From the NCBI GenBank assembly GCA_026400845.1, contig JAPLOH010000103.1, positions 1 through 56,627 on the forward strand: a stretch of DNA of 56,627 nt, given 5' to 3'. The first letter of the stretch is position 1. Each line of letters begins with the position of its first letter. Below the pieces are notes generated by a model that made no database searches, was not told where the DNA came from, and worked only from the letters and a program-made list of their open reading frames with translations. The stretch comes from Alphaproteobacteria bacterium (GTDB taxonomy: Bacteria; Pseudomonadota; Alphaproteobacteria; Acetobacterales; Acetobacteraceae). The position numbers and the translations under genes were made by a program. Shown here in pieces: positions 26,336-34,910 of the stretch.

Positions 26336-27111
26336 TGATCGATCCGTTTCTCGAAGCCGAATACAACAACACCCTGAAAGTGCCCGAGGCCGGCGCGATC
26401 GCCGCCGCCTGGGTGCGCGATGCCAGCGCCTTCCGCGCCGCGCATGACCATGCCGAATTCGGCGTCGCCTACGGCCCCTCCGAGCGCCAGGCGATGGACA
26501 TCTTCTGGCCGGGCACGGCGCGCACCGGACCGCTCGCGATGTTCATCCACGGCGGCTACTGGCAGCGGCTCGACCGCAGCTTCGTCTCCCACTTCGCCGC
26601 CGGGCTGAATGCGCACGGCGTGGCGGTGGCGATGCCGAGCTATGATCTCTGCCCGCAGGTGAGCCTCGCGGACCTCACCGGGCAATTGCGCGCCGCCGCC
26701 CGCTTTCTCCACGCCCGCCACGGCCGGCTAGACCTCGCCATCGGCCATTCCGCCGGCGGGCATCTCGCCGCGATGCTGCTCGCCTCCCTGCTGGTCCCGG
26801 CGGCAATGCCGATCAGCGGATTGTTCGACCTGCGGCCCCTCGTCCACACCACGGTGAACGATGGCGTGCGCTTCGACCGCGCCGAGGCCTGGCGCCTTTC
26901 CCCCCTCGCCTTGCCCCGCCCGCCCGGCCGCCTGCACGCTTTGGTCGGCGGCGCCGAGGGCGGCGAATACGCCAACCAGTCCCGCCGCCTCGCGCGCGCC
27001 TGGGGCGGCGCGTGGCGGGTTCTGGCGGGGCATGACCACTTCACCATCCCCGGTGACCTCGCCCGGCCGGACTCGGCGATGGTCGAGGCGGCGCTGCGGC
27101 TGCTGGGGTAA
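26335..27111 (+). CDS. Alpha/beta hydrolase (kynurenine formamidase-like)
   Basis: Serine hydrolase of 258 residues of the esterase/formamidase branch with the HGGYW oxyanion motif (FIHGGYWQRLD, about residue 64) and nucleophile in GHSAGGHLAA. The catalytic histidine is likely in AGHDHFTIPGD and the acid in a preceding loop. N-formylkynurenine formamidases of eukaryotic type share HGGYW, but no tryptophan-catabolic genes are adjacent. Its ATG overlaps the corA stop by one base (TGATG), so it is in the LLM/corA operon. Confidence 0.85.
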   Translation: MIDPFLEAEYNNTLKVPEAGAIAAAWVRDASAFRAAHDHAEFGVAYGPSERQAMDIFWPGTARTGPLAMFIHGGYWQRLDRSFVSHFAAGLNAHGVAVAMPSYDLCPQVSLADLTGQLRAAARFLHARHGRLDLAIGHSAGGHLAAMLLASLLVPAAMPISGLFDLRPLVHTTVNDGVRFDRAEAWRLSPLALPRPPGRLHALVGGAEGGEYANQSRRLARAWGGAWRVLAGHDHFTIPGDLARPDSAMVEAALRLLG

Positions 27112-27535
27112 GGCACCGGTGTCCGGAGTTGTACCAACCCGCCTAGACTGTGACACGCGCCCAGTCTCGCTGTCGCCCATTCTCGCTGTCCGATTGATCG
27201 GATGCGGTCAAGCGCCTCGACGTGGGCGCCGTGCGCGACCAGGCCGTGCCGCTGCTTCTGGCCAATGTTCTCGATGAGTTGACACCATCATGAGTGGCAG
27301 CACCCGTGTCGCCGCGATGGGAGACACGGACGAAGACGCATCGCGCCATCAGGCGATGCTGAACAGCGGAGCAACCGCCATTGGTGGCGATCCCGTCGAA
27401 GCCGCAATGCGGGTGACCTGCGAGCGCGATGGGGTGCCACGTAGAGCCATGCAAGGGCCCACGCCATCTCGCCGTCGCCGCTTGAGCCAGCACCCGAACC
27501 GGTCCAAGCTGGCCGCAAGACAGGAGGCAGCGACC
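27112..27535. other. Gene-free stretch with possible remnant
   Basis: About 420 bp without a convincing gene. A 10-bp direct repeat (TCTCGCTGTC) occurs at 27165-27174 and 27181-27190. A short frame ending at about 27292 (reading RLDVGAVRDQAVPLLLANVLDEL) looks protein-like but is too short to identify and has no start. The frame upstream of the SDR at 27536 is open back to 27290, but it lacks family similarity and a ribosome-binding site. Confidence 0.4.
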
Positions 27536-28381
27536 ATGGGCATGCTCGACGGCAAAGTGGCAATCGTGACCGGTGCAACCAGCGGCATCGGTGCCCGCAC
27601 CGCTGAGCTCTTCGCCGAAGAGGGCGCCACCGTCGTCCTCGCGGGCCGCCGCGCCGACGTTGGCCACGACCTCGCCACCCGCATTGGCCAGTCCGCCAGT
27701 TTCGTGCAAACCGATGTCGCCGAGGCCGACCAGGTCCGCAGCCTGATCGAGGGCACCGCCGCCCGCTTCGGCCGGCTCGACGTGCTCTTCAACAACGCCG
27801 GCACCGGCATTCCCCACCGCAGCATCGTCGACCTCGACATCGTCGAATATGACGCCCTGATGGCCCTGCTCGTCCGCAGCGTCGCCGTCGGCATGAAATA
27901 CGCGGCGCCCATCATGATCCGCCAGCGCTCCGGCAGTATCATCAACACCGGCAGCGTCGCCGCCTTCCGCGCCGGCGCCGGCTCGCAAACCTACTGCGCC
28001 GCCAAGGCCGCGGTGGTCCACTTCTCCAAGGTCGTCGCCGCCGAGCTCGGCGAATACGGCGTGCGGGTCAACAGCCTCTCCCCCGGCGCCATCGTCACCG
28101 GCATCTTCGGCAAGGGCATCGGCATCGACCCCAACGTCGCCGACGCCCAGACCGACCTGCTCACCGCCCGCTTCGCCAAGTCCCAGCCGATCCCCCGCGC
28201 CGGCATGCCCGACGACATCGCCCGCGGCGCCCTTTACCTCGCCAGTGACGCCTCAAGCTTCGTCAATGGTATCGACCTGCTGATCGACGGCGGCATGATC
28301 ACCGGCAACCGCTTCTCCCAGGCCACCGCCGGGCGCGGCGAAATCCAGAAGGTCCTGCGCGACGACGCTGCCGCGCGCTGA
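27536..28381 (+). CDS. SDR family oxidoreductase
   Basis: Classical short-chain dehydrogenase of 281 residues. The nucleotide motif is TGATSGIG, the NAG motif is NNAG, and the catalytic Ser, Tyr and Lys are in NTGSVAAF and YCAAK. The tail ends with INGIDLLIDGGMITGN-like segments. AGGAGG at 27522-27527, 8 bases before the ATG, rejects the longer frame starting at 27290. The solute-binding-like gene starts 25 bases downstream, so they are probably cotranscribed. The substrate is unknown. Confidence 0.9.
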   Translation: MGMLDGKVAIVTGATSGIGARTAELFAEEGATVVLAGRRADVGHDLATRIGQSASFVQTDVAEADQVRSLIEGTAARFGRLDVLFNNAGTGIPHRSIVDLDIVEYDALMALLVRSVAVGMKYAAPIMIRQRSGSIINTGSVAAFRAGAGSQTYCAAKAAVVHFSKVVAAELGEYGVRVNSLSPGAIVTGIFGKGIGIDPNVADAQTDLLTARFAKSQPIPRAGMPDDIARGALYLASDASSFVNGIDLLIDGGMITGNRFSQATAGRGEIQKVLRDDAAAR

Positions 28382-28406
28382 GCCCGGTGCGCGCGAGATT
28401 CGCCCG

Positions 28407-29309
28407 ATGATCGTCCTCTCCGAGAACTTCCGTGCGCTGTTCTACACCCCCTTCTACGCCGCGCATGCCATCGGCGCCTATGCGGCCGAGAATGTGGCGG
28501 TGGACCTGCGCCCTTCGGCAGATCCCGCAGGCACCGCCGCCGACCTGCGGGCTGGACGGATCGATGTCATGTGGGGGGGCCCGCTACGTGTCCTGCTCGC
28601 CCACGCCGCCGATCCGACCTCGGACGTCGTTTGCTTCTGCGACGTCGTGGCGCGCGACCCGTTCTTCGTCATCGGCCGCGCGCCGCGCCCGGCCTTCCGC
28701 CCGTCCGACCTGATCGGCCTGCGCCTCGGCACTGTCGCCGAAGTACCGACGCCTTGGCTCTGCTTGCAGGACGACATCAGGCGCGACGGCGGCGACCCCG
28801 CTGCCGTCTTGCGCACACAAGGCCCTACGATGGCCGAGAACGCCGCGGCCCTGCGCGATGGCCGGCTCGACGCGGTGCAGCTCTTCCAGCCCTATGCCGA
28901 AGAGCTGCTCCAGGCCGGCTTCCACCTCTGGCACGCCGCGGCTGGCCGCGGTCTGACCGCCTACACCACCCTCGTCACCCGCCGCGGCCTGCTCGTCACG
29001 CGGCACGACGAGATGGCAGCCATGGTGCGGGCAATGTACCGTGTCCTTCGCTGGATCGCAGTCACCCCAGGCACCGAGGTGGCCCGCGCCGTCGGCTCCT
29101 TCTTCCCCGACCTCCCGGCTCCGCTCTTCGCCGCCGCGATCGACCGGTACCGTGCCCTCGGGCTCTACGCGACCGACCCGCGCACCCGACCGGAGGGCCT
29201 GGCCCGCCTTCAGGCAGCTATGCGCTCCGGGGGCGCACTCGACCGCGACATCCCTTTCGAGGTCATCGTTGACAACTCCCTCGCCGAGGATGCGATCGCC
29301 CGCGGCTAG
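28407..29309 (+). CDS. NMT1/THI5-like substrate-binding protein without signal peptide
   Basis: Periplasmic-binding-protein fold of 300 residues related to SsuA/NMT1/THI5-type proteins. The N-terminal LSENFRALFYTPFYAAHAIGAYAAEN and the DVMWGGPLRVL segment are typical. There is no hydrophobic leader, so the protein should stay in the cytosol unless the start is mis-set, and no permease or ATPase gene adjoins. It may be a cytosolic small-molecule binder or an enzyme-like relative; the CCCFC motif of yeast THI5 is not present (only VCFCDV). It follows an SDR by 25 bases, which may make or use the same ligand. Confidence 0.78.
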   Translation: MIVLSENFRALFYTPFYAAHAIGAYAAENVAVDLRPSADPAGTAADLRAGRIDVMWGGPLRVLLAHAADPTSDVVCFCDVVARDPFFVIGRAPRPAFRPSDLIGLRLGTVAEVPTPWLCLQDDIRRDGGDPAAVLRTQGPTMAENAAALRDGRLDAVQLFQPYAEELLQAGFHLWHAAAGRGLTAYTTLVTRRGLLVTRHDEMAAMVRAMYRVLRWIAVTPGTEVARAVGSFFPDLPAPLFAAAIDRYRALGLYATDPRTRPEGLARLQAAMRSGGALDRDIPFEVIVDNSLAEDAIARG

Positions 29310-29445
29310 GACGGTGTGATGAACTTCGTGCAGATGTCGCGTTCGCTGAGGGTCAGCGCAGCCACGTCCCCGGGCAGCTTGACCACAAGGCCCTTCAACT
29401 CAACAGACGATAGACCATCAATCTCAAAGGGCGCTCCCACCCTCA
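29306..29445 (-). pseudogene. IS66 TnpC-like N-terminal fragment
   Basis: On the minus strand this short frame reads GLSSVELKGLVVKLPGDVAAL, resembling the start of IS66-family TnpC transposases, which have LKGLV-K-L-G-VAAL before a coiled coil. The rest of the transposase is absent and the frame stops at once. Similarity is from memory over about 20 residues, so this call is tentative. Confidence 0.3.
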
Positions 29446-29455
29446 CCTTGAATCG

Positions 29456-29640
29456 GAACCCGCCGCGCCGGCGGCGCAGGCGCGTCGTCTGCTGGCGCTT
29501 GCGGCGGTCTATGATGGTGCGACACGCACCGAAGCGGCTCGGATCGGTGGCGTTACGCTGCAGATCGTGCGCGACTGGGTGATGAAGTTCAATGCCGCCG
29601 GTCCCGATGGTCTGATCGACCGCAAGCCGCCTGGGCACGG
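29456..29640 (+). pseudogene. IS630-family transposase N-terminal fragment
   Basis: About 60 codons encode the helix-turn-helix region of IS630-type transposases: RRLLALAAVYDGATRTEAA, then RIGGVTLQIVRDWVMKFNA and GPDGLIDRKPPG. The DDE catalytic domain is missing. The frame runs without a stop directly into a copper-chaperone-like tail, so this is a truncation scar and not a functional element. Confidence 0.7.
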
Positions 29641-29683
29641 CGCGGCCCCGGCCTTGCGCGCCACGCGACAAGGCACGGCCTCG

Positions 29684-29824
29684 ACCTACTTCACCTCCAC
29701 GATCACCTTCGCCCAGGCCGCGCCAATGACGGTGAAGGTGGAGGCCGCCGGCGCGGCGGGGCCGTCGCAGGACATGCATGCCGGGCACGCGATGCACGGC
29801 ACACCGCCGGCGACGAAGCCGTGA
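29684..29824 (+). pseudogene. PCu(A)C-like copper chaperone C-terminal remnant
   Basis: The last 46 codons of this frame (TYFTSTITFAQAAPMTVKV, then a His/Met-rich tail with DMHAGHAMHG) resemble the final beta-strands and metal-binding tail of PCu(A)C or related periplasmic copper proteins. The N-terminal signal peptide and core are missing; an IS630-like fragment is fused in their place. A gene remnant cut by insertion is the simplest reading. Confidence 0.45.
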
Positions 29825-29862
29825 GGGCAGGCTATATCGAACCCGCCCCGCTGGAATGACCG

Positions 29863-31125
29863 ATGCCCGAACCGCTCTCCGCCCGCCGCCTCTTCGCCGA
29901 CCGCCGGCTCGCCGTGATGGCGGCGTTCGGGTTCTTCGCCGGGCTGCCGCTGCCATTGTCCGGGTTCACGCTGACCCAGTGGCTGGCCGAGGGCGGCGTG
30001 TCGCTGCAGGCGATCGGGCTGACCGCCAATATCGGCCTCGCCTATAGCCTGAAGTTCCTGTGGTCGCCGCTGCTCGATCAGGCGGCACCGTTGCGCCGCC
30101 TCGGCCGCCGGCGCGGCTGGCTCGCCATCATCCAGCCGCTTCTCGCCCTCTCGATCGCCGCCCTCGCCTTCACGTCGCCGCACGCGCACCCGCTGCCGAC
30201 CTTCCTGTGCGCGGCCCTCGTCGCCTTCCTGTCCGCCAGCCAGGACATCGCGATCGACGCCTGGCGGATCGAGACCTTTCCTGTCGAATCCCAGGGCCCC
30301 GCCCTCGCCGCCTACGTCATCGGCTACCGTGCCGCCATGCTGACCTCCGGCGCCGGGGTGATCTGGAGCGCGACCCATGTCGGCTGGTCGGCGGCACTCC
30401 TGGTGGTCGCCGGGCTTCTCGCCGTCGCGCCCCTCGTCACCCTCCTTGCCCCGGAGCCGCCGCCGCCGGCCGCCACGCCCGCCGGGGCAGCGCTCGCGAC
30501 ACGGATTTCTGCCGCGATCACCGGGCCGTTCCGCGATTTCCTGACCCGCCCGGGCGCCTGGCCGATCCTCGCCTATGTCGCGTTCTTCTATCTCGATGAG
30601 GCGCTGGCGGGAAAAATGCTGGCCCCGCTCTATCGCCATCTCGGCTTCGATCGCGCCACCGTGGCACTTGCCACCGGCCCGCTGGCCCTGGCGGCGACCA
30701 TGCTGGGCTACGCCGCCGGCGGGTTGATCGTCGCCCGGCTCGGCTTGCGCCGGGCCCTCATCGCCACGGGCTTCACGCAGATGGGCTTCATGTCGATGTA
30801 CGTGGTGCTCACCGTCTCGCCGGGGAGCCTGCCCATTCTCTACGCCACCGTGCTCGCCGAAGCCTTCGTGCAGTCCATGGCGGTCGCCGCTTTCGTGGCC
30901 TTTCTGTCGAGCCTGTGCGCCGTCCGCTTCACCGCAACGCAATACGCGCTGCTGTCCTCGGTGGCAGCACTTGCGTCGCACACCGTCGGCGGGCTGTCCG
31001 GCTTCGCGGCCGCCGCCCTCGGCTGGACGGCGTTCTACGCCATCGCCATGTTCGCCGCCCTGCCGAGCATGGTGCTGATGCTCTACATCCTGCGGCGCCA
31101 CCCCATCCAGGAGACCTCGACGTGA
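29863..31125 (+). CDS. ampG: AmpG-type muropeptide MFS transporter
   Basis: Inner-membrane permease of 420 residues with 12 predicted helices. AmpG imports anhydro-muropeptides released by cell-wall turnover for recycling and AmpC signalling. Family features are GFFAGLPLPLSGFTLTQWL, SLQAIGLTANIGLAYSLKFLW, ASQDIAIDAWRIE and VIGYRAAMLTSGAG. It overlaps the agmatinase start by 4 bases (GTGA). No recycling amidase or beta-lactamase gene adjoins it, so substrate rests on family similarity. Confidence 0.88.
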   Translation: MPEPLSARRLFADRRLAVMAAFGFFAGLPLPLSGFTLTQWLAEGGVSLQAIGLTANIGLAYSLKFLWSPLLDQAAPLRRLGRRRGWLAIIQPLLALSIAALAFTSPHAHPLPTFLCAALVAFLSASQDIAIDAWRIETFPVESQGPALAAYVIGYRAAMLTSGAGVIWSATHVGWSAALLVVAGLLAVAPLVTLLAPEPPPPAATPAGAALATRISAAITGPFRDFLTRPGAWPILAYVAFFYLDEALAGKMLAPLYRHLGFDRATVALATGPLALAATMLGYAAGGLIVARLGLRRALIATGFTQMGFMSMYVVLTVSPGSLPILYATVLAEAFVQSMAVAAFVAFLSSLCAVRFTATQYALLSSVAALASHTVGGLSGFAAAALGWTAFYAIAMFAALPSMVLMLYILRRHPIQETST

Positions 31126-32096
31126 CGCCGATCAAGCCCCCCATCCGCTACCCCGACCTCGCCGACCCCCAGGCACGGCCGCGCTATACGGGGATATCGA
31201 CCTTTTTTCGCGCCGCCCATACCGAGACCCTCGCCGATGTCGATATCGGCATCATCGGCGTGCCGTTCGATGGCGGGGTTACCAACCGATCCGGCGCCCG
31301 CCACGGGCCGCGGGCGGTGCGTGAGCAGAGCAGTCTGCTGCGCCGATATAACGCGGTGACCGGAGTGAAACCTTTCGAGGCGGCGCGGGTGCGCGATCTC
31401 GGGGATTGCTGGATCGAGCAGCCCTTCGAACTAACGGGCGCGCTCGGCGAGATCGAGGCCTTCCTGCGCACGGTGGTCGCGGCCGGGGTGGTGCCGCTTT
31501 CGGTCGGTGGCGATCACTCGATTTCGTGGCCGATCCTGCGCGCCGTCGCCGCGCGCCGGCCGGTCGGGCTGATCCATGTCGACGCCCATTGCGATACCGG
31601 GGACGATTATCTCGGCTCCCGTTTCCATCACGGCGCGCCGTTCCGCCGCGCCGTCGAGGAGGGGCTGGTCGACCCGAAACGCACCATCCAGATCGGCATT
31701 CGCGGGACCACCAACGATCCCGATATGTGGGGGTTCAGCCGCGACTCCGGCATGCGCATTCTCGACATGGAGGAGTTCCATGACCGCGGCTGGGCTTTCG
31801 CGGCCGCCGAGGCGCGCCGCGTGGTGGGTGAGGGGCCGGTTTACCTCACCTATGACATCGACAGCCTCGATCCCGCGCAGGCACCTGGCACCGGCACGCC
31901 GGAGGCCGGCGGCATCCAGGCGATCGAGGCGCTGCGCCTGCTGCGCGGCCTGCGCGGGCTCGATTTCGTCGGCGGGGACCTCGTCGAAGTGGCACCCGGC
32001 TTCGATCCCGGCACCTTGACCGCCTTCAATGGCGCCTCGCTGCTGTTCGAGATTCTGTGCCTGCTGGCGGAGGCTCTGGAGCGGCGCCGCGGATGA
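31122..32096 (+). CDS. speB: Agmatinase (ureohydrolase)
   Basis: Binuclear manganese hydrolase of 324 residues in the agmatinase/arginase family; it would split agmatine into putrescine and urea. Metal ligands are visible in VGGDHSISW, HVDAHCDTGDD and YDIDSLDPA; PGTGTPEAGG is the conserved loop after the last site. Guanidino-acid hydrolases share these motifs, so the exact substrate is not certain. It starts with GTG inside the ampG stop (31122-31125) and ends immediately against the opposing GGDEF-EAL gene. Confidence 0.9.
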   Translation: MTPIKPPIRYPDLADPQARPRYTGISTFFRAAHTETLADVDIGIIGVPFDGGVTNRSGARHGPRAVREQSSLLRRYNAVTGVKPFEAARVRDLGDCWIEQPFELTGALGEIEAFLRTVVAAGVVPLSVGGDHSISWPILRAVAARRPVGLIHVDAHCDTGDDYLGSRFHHGAPFRRAVEEGLVDPKRTIQIGIRGTTNDPDMWGFSRDSGMRILDMEEFHDRGWAFAAAEARRVVGEGPVYLTYDIDSLDPAQAPGTGTPEAGGIQAIEALRLLRGLRGLDFVGGDLVEVAPGFDPGTLTAFNGASLLFEILCLLAEALERRRG

Positions 32097-34025
32097 TCAC
32101 GCCACCTGCCTGGCCGGGGTAGAGAGGATCAGCCCCGGCACCTCGGCGGCCGGGCGGGGCGGGCTGAAGAAATAGCCCTGCACCTCGGTGCAGCCATCGG
32201 CGATCAGGCATTGGAGCTGCGCGAAGGTCTCGACCCCTTCGGCGGTAGTGGCGATGCCGAGGGAGATGCCGAGCCCGGCGATAGCGCGCACGATCGCATC
32301 GCTCTCGCCCGACTGGGTGAGCCCCTGGACGAAGGATTTGTCGCTCTTGATCTTGTCGAATGGGAAGCTGCGCAGGTAGCTCAGCGAGGAATAGCCGGTC
32401 CCGAAATCATCCATCGAGATGCGGGCACCGAGGCTGCGCAGCCGGTGCAGGGTTTCAAGCGTGGCGGTATTGTCCTGCAGCAGCACGCTCTCGGTCACCT
32501 CGAGCTCCAGCCGTTCGCCGGGCAGGCCGCTCCAGGCGAGTGCATCCTCGACGATTTCGACGAGGCCGGGGCTCGCAAACTGCACCGCCGAGAGATTGAC
32601 CGCAACGCGCAGCGAGGTACCGCCATCCGCCACATCCCACCCCATCGCCTCGGCGCACGCGGTACGCAGAACCCATTCGCCGATCGGCACGATAAGGCCG
32701 GTCTCCTCGGCCAGCGGGATGAAAGCGTCTGGCGGGATCAGCCCCTTCACCGGATGGCGCCAGCGCAGCAGGGCCTCGAATCCGCTGACCCTGCGCTCGC
32801 CGATATTGACCAGCGGTTGGTAGAACAGCACGAGTTCGTTGCGATCGAGTGCATGGCGCAAATCGGCCTCGATGGCGCGCCGCGCAGTGGCGGCCTCGCC
32901 CATGGCGGCGGCGAAGACGCGATAGCCACCGCGGCAGTTCGGCCGGTCGAAATCGGCACGCGCCTCGGCAAGGGCAAGGGCGGCGCTGCGCAGGATCGCC
33001 TCGGGCTCGATCATGGCGGTGTCGCCCATGGCGATGCCGACGGTGACTCCAACCGACACCTCATTGCCCTCGATCGTGAAAGGCAGCGACAACACCTCGA
33101 TGATTCGTCGGGCAAGGGATTCGGCCCCATCCGGTGGCTCCGCCGCTGTCTGCAGGATCGCGAATTCTTCCCCCCCGAGCCGGCCGACCTCGTCGGCCTC
33201 GCGGACCGAGCGGCACAGACGAGAGGCCGCCTCGCGCAGCAGGGCATTGCCGATACCGTGGCCGAGCGTGTCGGTGATCTTCGTGAAACGGTCGAGCCGC
33301 ACGGCGAGCACGGCGAAGGCATCACCGCGGCGGGTGCGGGCGGCGGCACGGGTGATGGCTTCGCAAAACCCGTCGCGGTTGACCAGGTCGGTCAATCCGT
33401 CATGGCGCGTCATATGGGCGATGCGGGCGCTGGATTGCTGCTGTTCGGTGATATCCTCGTAGGTGCCGACCCAGCTCAAATCCGGCAAGCGTTGCCATTG
33501 CGCCTGGATGAGCAGTCCGCTGGGCAAAGCGTGCCGGAAGGAGAACCTCACCCCCAGGTCGAGCCGCGCCCGCATATCGCAATAGAGCTGCTCGGCCGTG
33601 CAGTCCGGGTGGTGCCCGTTGGCGACATTGCGGGCGATGATATCGCGTAGTTGCGTGCCCATTGCGAAGGGGGGGCCGGAGACCGGATAGAAATCGTAAA
33701 GCCGGCGGTTGTTGACGATCAGCCGATGATCGCGGTCGAGGATCACCAGGCCCTGTGCAAGATTGTCGATCGCGGCGGCAAATCGCGCGTTCATTCGCAG
33801 CAACGCCGCCTTGTGCGGTTGCCGAAGGATCGTCGTCGCGCCGGAACCGCTGGCACTGTGGGTTGCAAGGCGGTTGAAGCGCCGGATCACCCGTGCGATC
33901 GTCTCCGGCAATCCGTGCCGGCCGGGAACCTGGACCTCGCCATCGCGCAAATTCTGTCGCACGGTTGCCCCGATGCTTGCTGTGTCCGGGGCAAATAGCC
34001 GCCCCATGCAACGAACCTGCGGCAT
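32097..34025 (-). CDS. PAS-GGDEF-EAL c-di-GMP protein
   Basis: Cytosolic protein of 642 residues. A PAS-type sensor (about 80-200) is followed by a GGDEF domain (GGEEF at 284-288) and an EAL domain (EALLRW at 417-422, NLSAVQF, ELEVTES, DDFGTG at 539-544, KSDKSF). The EAL residues are largely intact, so phosphodiesterase activity is likely. The GGDEF signature is kept but the usual metal-binding D-x-D before it reads RLD, and the IND guanine contact reads ITD, so cyclase activity is doubtful. I chose the ATG at 34025; GCAGG upstream of an ATG at 34007 makes that a close alternative. Stops abut speB with no gap. Confidence 0.85.
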   Translation of the reverse strand: MPQVRCMGRLFAPDTASIGATVRQNLRDGEVQVPGRHGLPETIARVIRRFNRLATHSASGSGATTILRQPHKAALLRMNARFAAAIDNLAQGLVILDRDHRLIVNNRRLYDFYPVSGPPFAMGTQLRDIIARNVANGHHPDCTAEQLYCDMRARLDLGVRFSFRHALPSGLLIQAQWQRLPDLSWVGTYEDITEQQQSSARIAHMTRHDGLTDLVNRDGFCEAITRAAARTRRGDAFAVLAVRLDRFTKITDTLGHGIGNALLREAASRLCRSVREADEVGRLGGEEFAILQTAAEPPDGAESLARRIIEVLSLPFTIEGNEVSVGVTVGIAMGDTAMIEPEAILRSAALALAEARADFDRPNCRGGYRVFAAAMGEAATARRAIEADLRHALDRNELVLFYQPLVNIGERRVSGFEALLRWRHPVKGLIPPDAFIPLAEETGLIVPIGEWVLRTACAEAMGWDVADGGTSLRVAVNLSAVQFASPGLVEIVEDALAWSGLPGERLELEVTESVLLQDNTATLETLHRLRSLGARISMDDFGTGYSSLSYLRSFPFDKIKSDKSFVQGLTQSGESDAIVRAIAGLGISLGIATTAEGVETFAQLQCLIADGCTEVQGYFFSPPRPAAEVPGLILSTPARQVA

Positions 34026-34142
34026 GCTGGTTACCAGGAGGTTGACCGGCAGGTGGAATTCGCAATCGCACACCAATGCCGCCCGATTTGGCGCGGCGCG
34101 GTGTCGCTTGGTAGCCTGGTCCGGAAATTGTGGGGAACGGCG

Positions 34143-34910
34143 ATGCTGAGCACATTCCTGGTCCTGTTCGCCGCCGGAGTGATGGCGGGGGGAATGAACG
34201 CGATTGCCGGCGGCGGTTCGTTCGTCAGCTTCCCCGCGATGGTATTCGTCGGCCTGCCCTCGGTGATCGCCAACGCCTCCTCCACGGTCGCGCTGGTGCC
34301 CGGCACGCTGGCCAGTGCCGCGACCTATCTGCGCGGGCCGGCGCCGGAGGGGCTGCGCGATCTTGGGGGCGTGCGTTTTGCGGTGCTGCTGGGGGTGAGC
34401 GTGGCCGGCGGGCTGGTGGGTGCCGTGCTGTTGCTGGTGACGCCGGTTGCCACCTTCGACGGGGTGATCCCCTGGCTGCTGCTGGTCGCGACCATCACCT
34501 TCGCGTTCGGCCGCGATTTCGGCGCCTGGCTGCGGAGCCGGCTGCGGCTCGGACCGTTGGCGCTGCTGCCGGTGCAGTTCGCGCTCGGCGTCTACGGCGG
34601 CTATTTCGGTGGCGCGGTGGGGATCATGATGCTGGCCGCCTGGTCCCTGCTCGACGGCGCGGACCTCAAGCAGCTCAACCCCAGCCGCACCGTCATCGTG
34701 AGCGCGATGAACGGCATCGCGGTGGTCGCCTTCGTGCTGGCCGGCAAGGTGTGGTGGCCCGAGACGATCGCCCTGCTGCTCGGCGGCCTCGTCGGCGGCT
34801 ATTTCGGCGCCCGCGTCGGCCAGATGCTGCCGGCGGCGGTGACGCGCAAGGTGATCATCGGGATCACCGTGGTGATGACGGTGACCTTCTTCAAACGCGC
34901 CTATTTCTGA
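34143..34910 (+). CDS. TauE/SafE family sulfite exporter-like permease
   Basis: Membrane protein of 255 residues with about eight hydrophobic segments. The TauE/SafE signature is clear: GGMNAIAGGGSFVSFPAMVFVG-like N-terminus, NASSTVALVPG, and the repeat-related YGGYFGGAVGIMMLA in the second half. Members export sulfite, sulfoacetate or other anions; the ligand is unknown. GGGGAA precedes the ATG at 34143. The last 20 bases overlap the 3' end of the opposing TfoX gene. Confidence 0.9.
   Translation: MLSTFLVLFAAGVMAGGMNAIAGGGSFVSFPAMVFVGLPSVIANASSTVALVPGTLASAATYLRGPAPEGLRDLGGVRFAVLLGVSVAGGLVGAVLLLVTPVATFDGVIPWLLLVATITFAFGRDFGAWLRSRLRLGPLALLPVQFALGVYGGYFGGAVGIMMLAAWSLLDGADLKQLNPSRTVIVSAMNGIAVVAFVLAGKVWWPETIALLLGGLVGGYFGARVGQMLPAAVTRKVIIGITVVMTVTFFKRAYF

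Noticed and set aside
27290-27535. Longer N-terminus for the SDR at 27536
   Set aside because: AGGAGG lies 8 bases before 27536, where the SDR fold begins; the extension has no similarity to the family.
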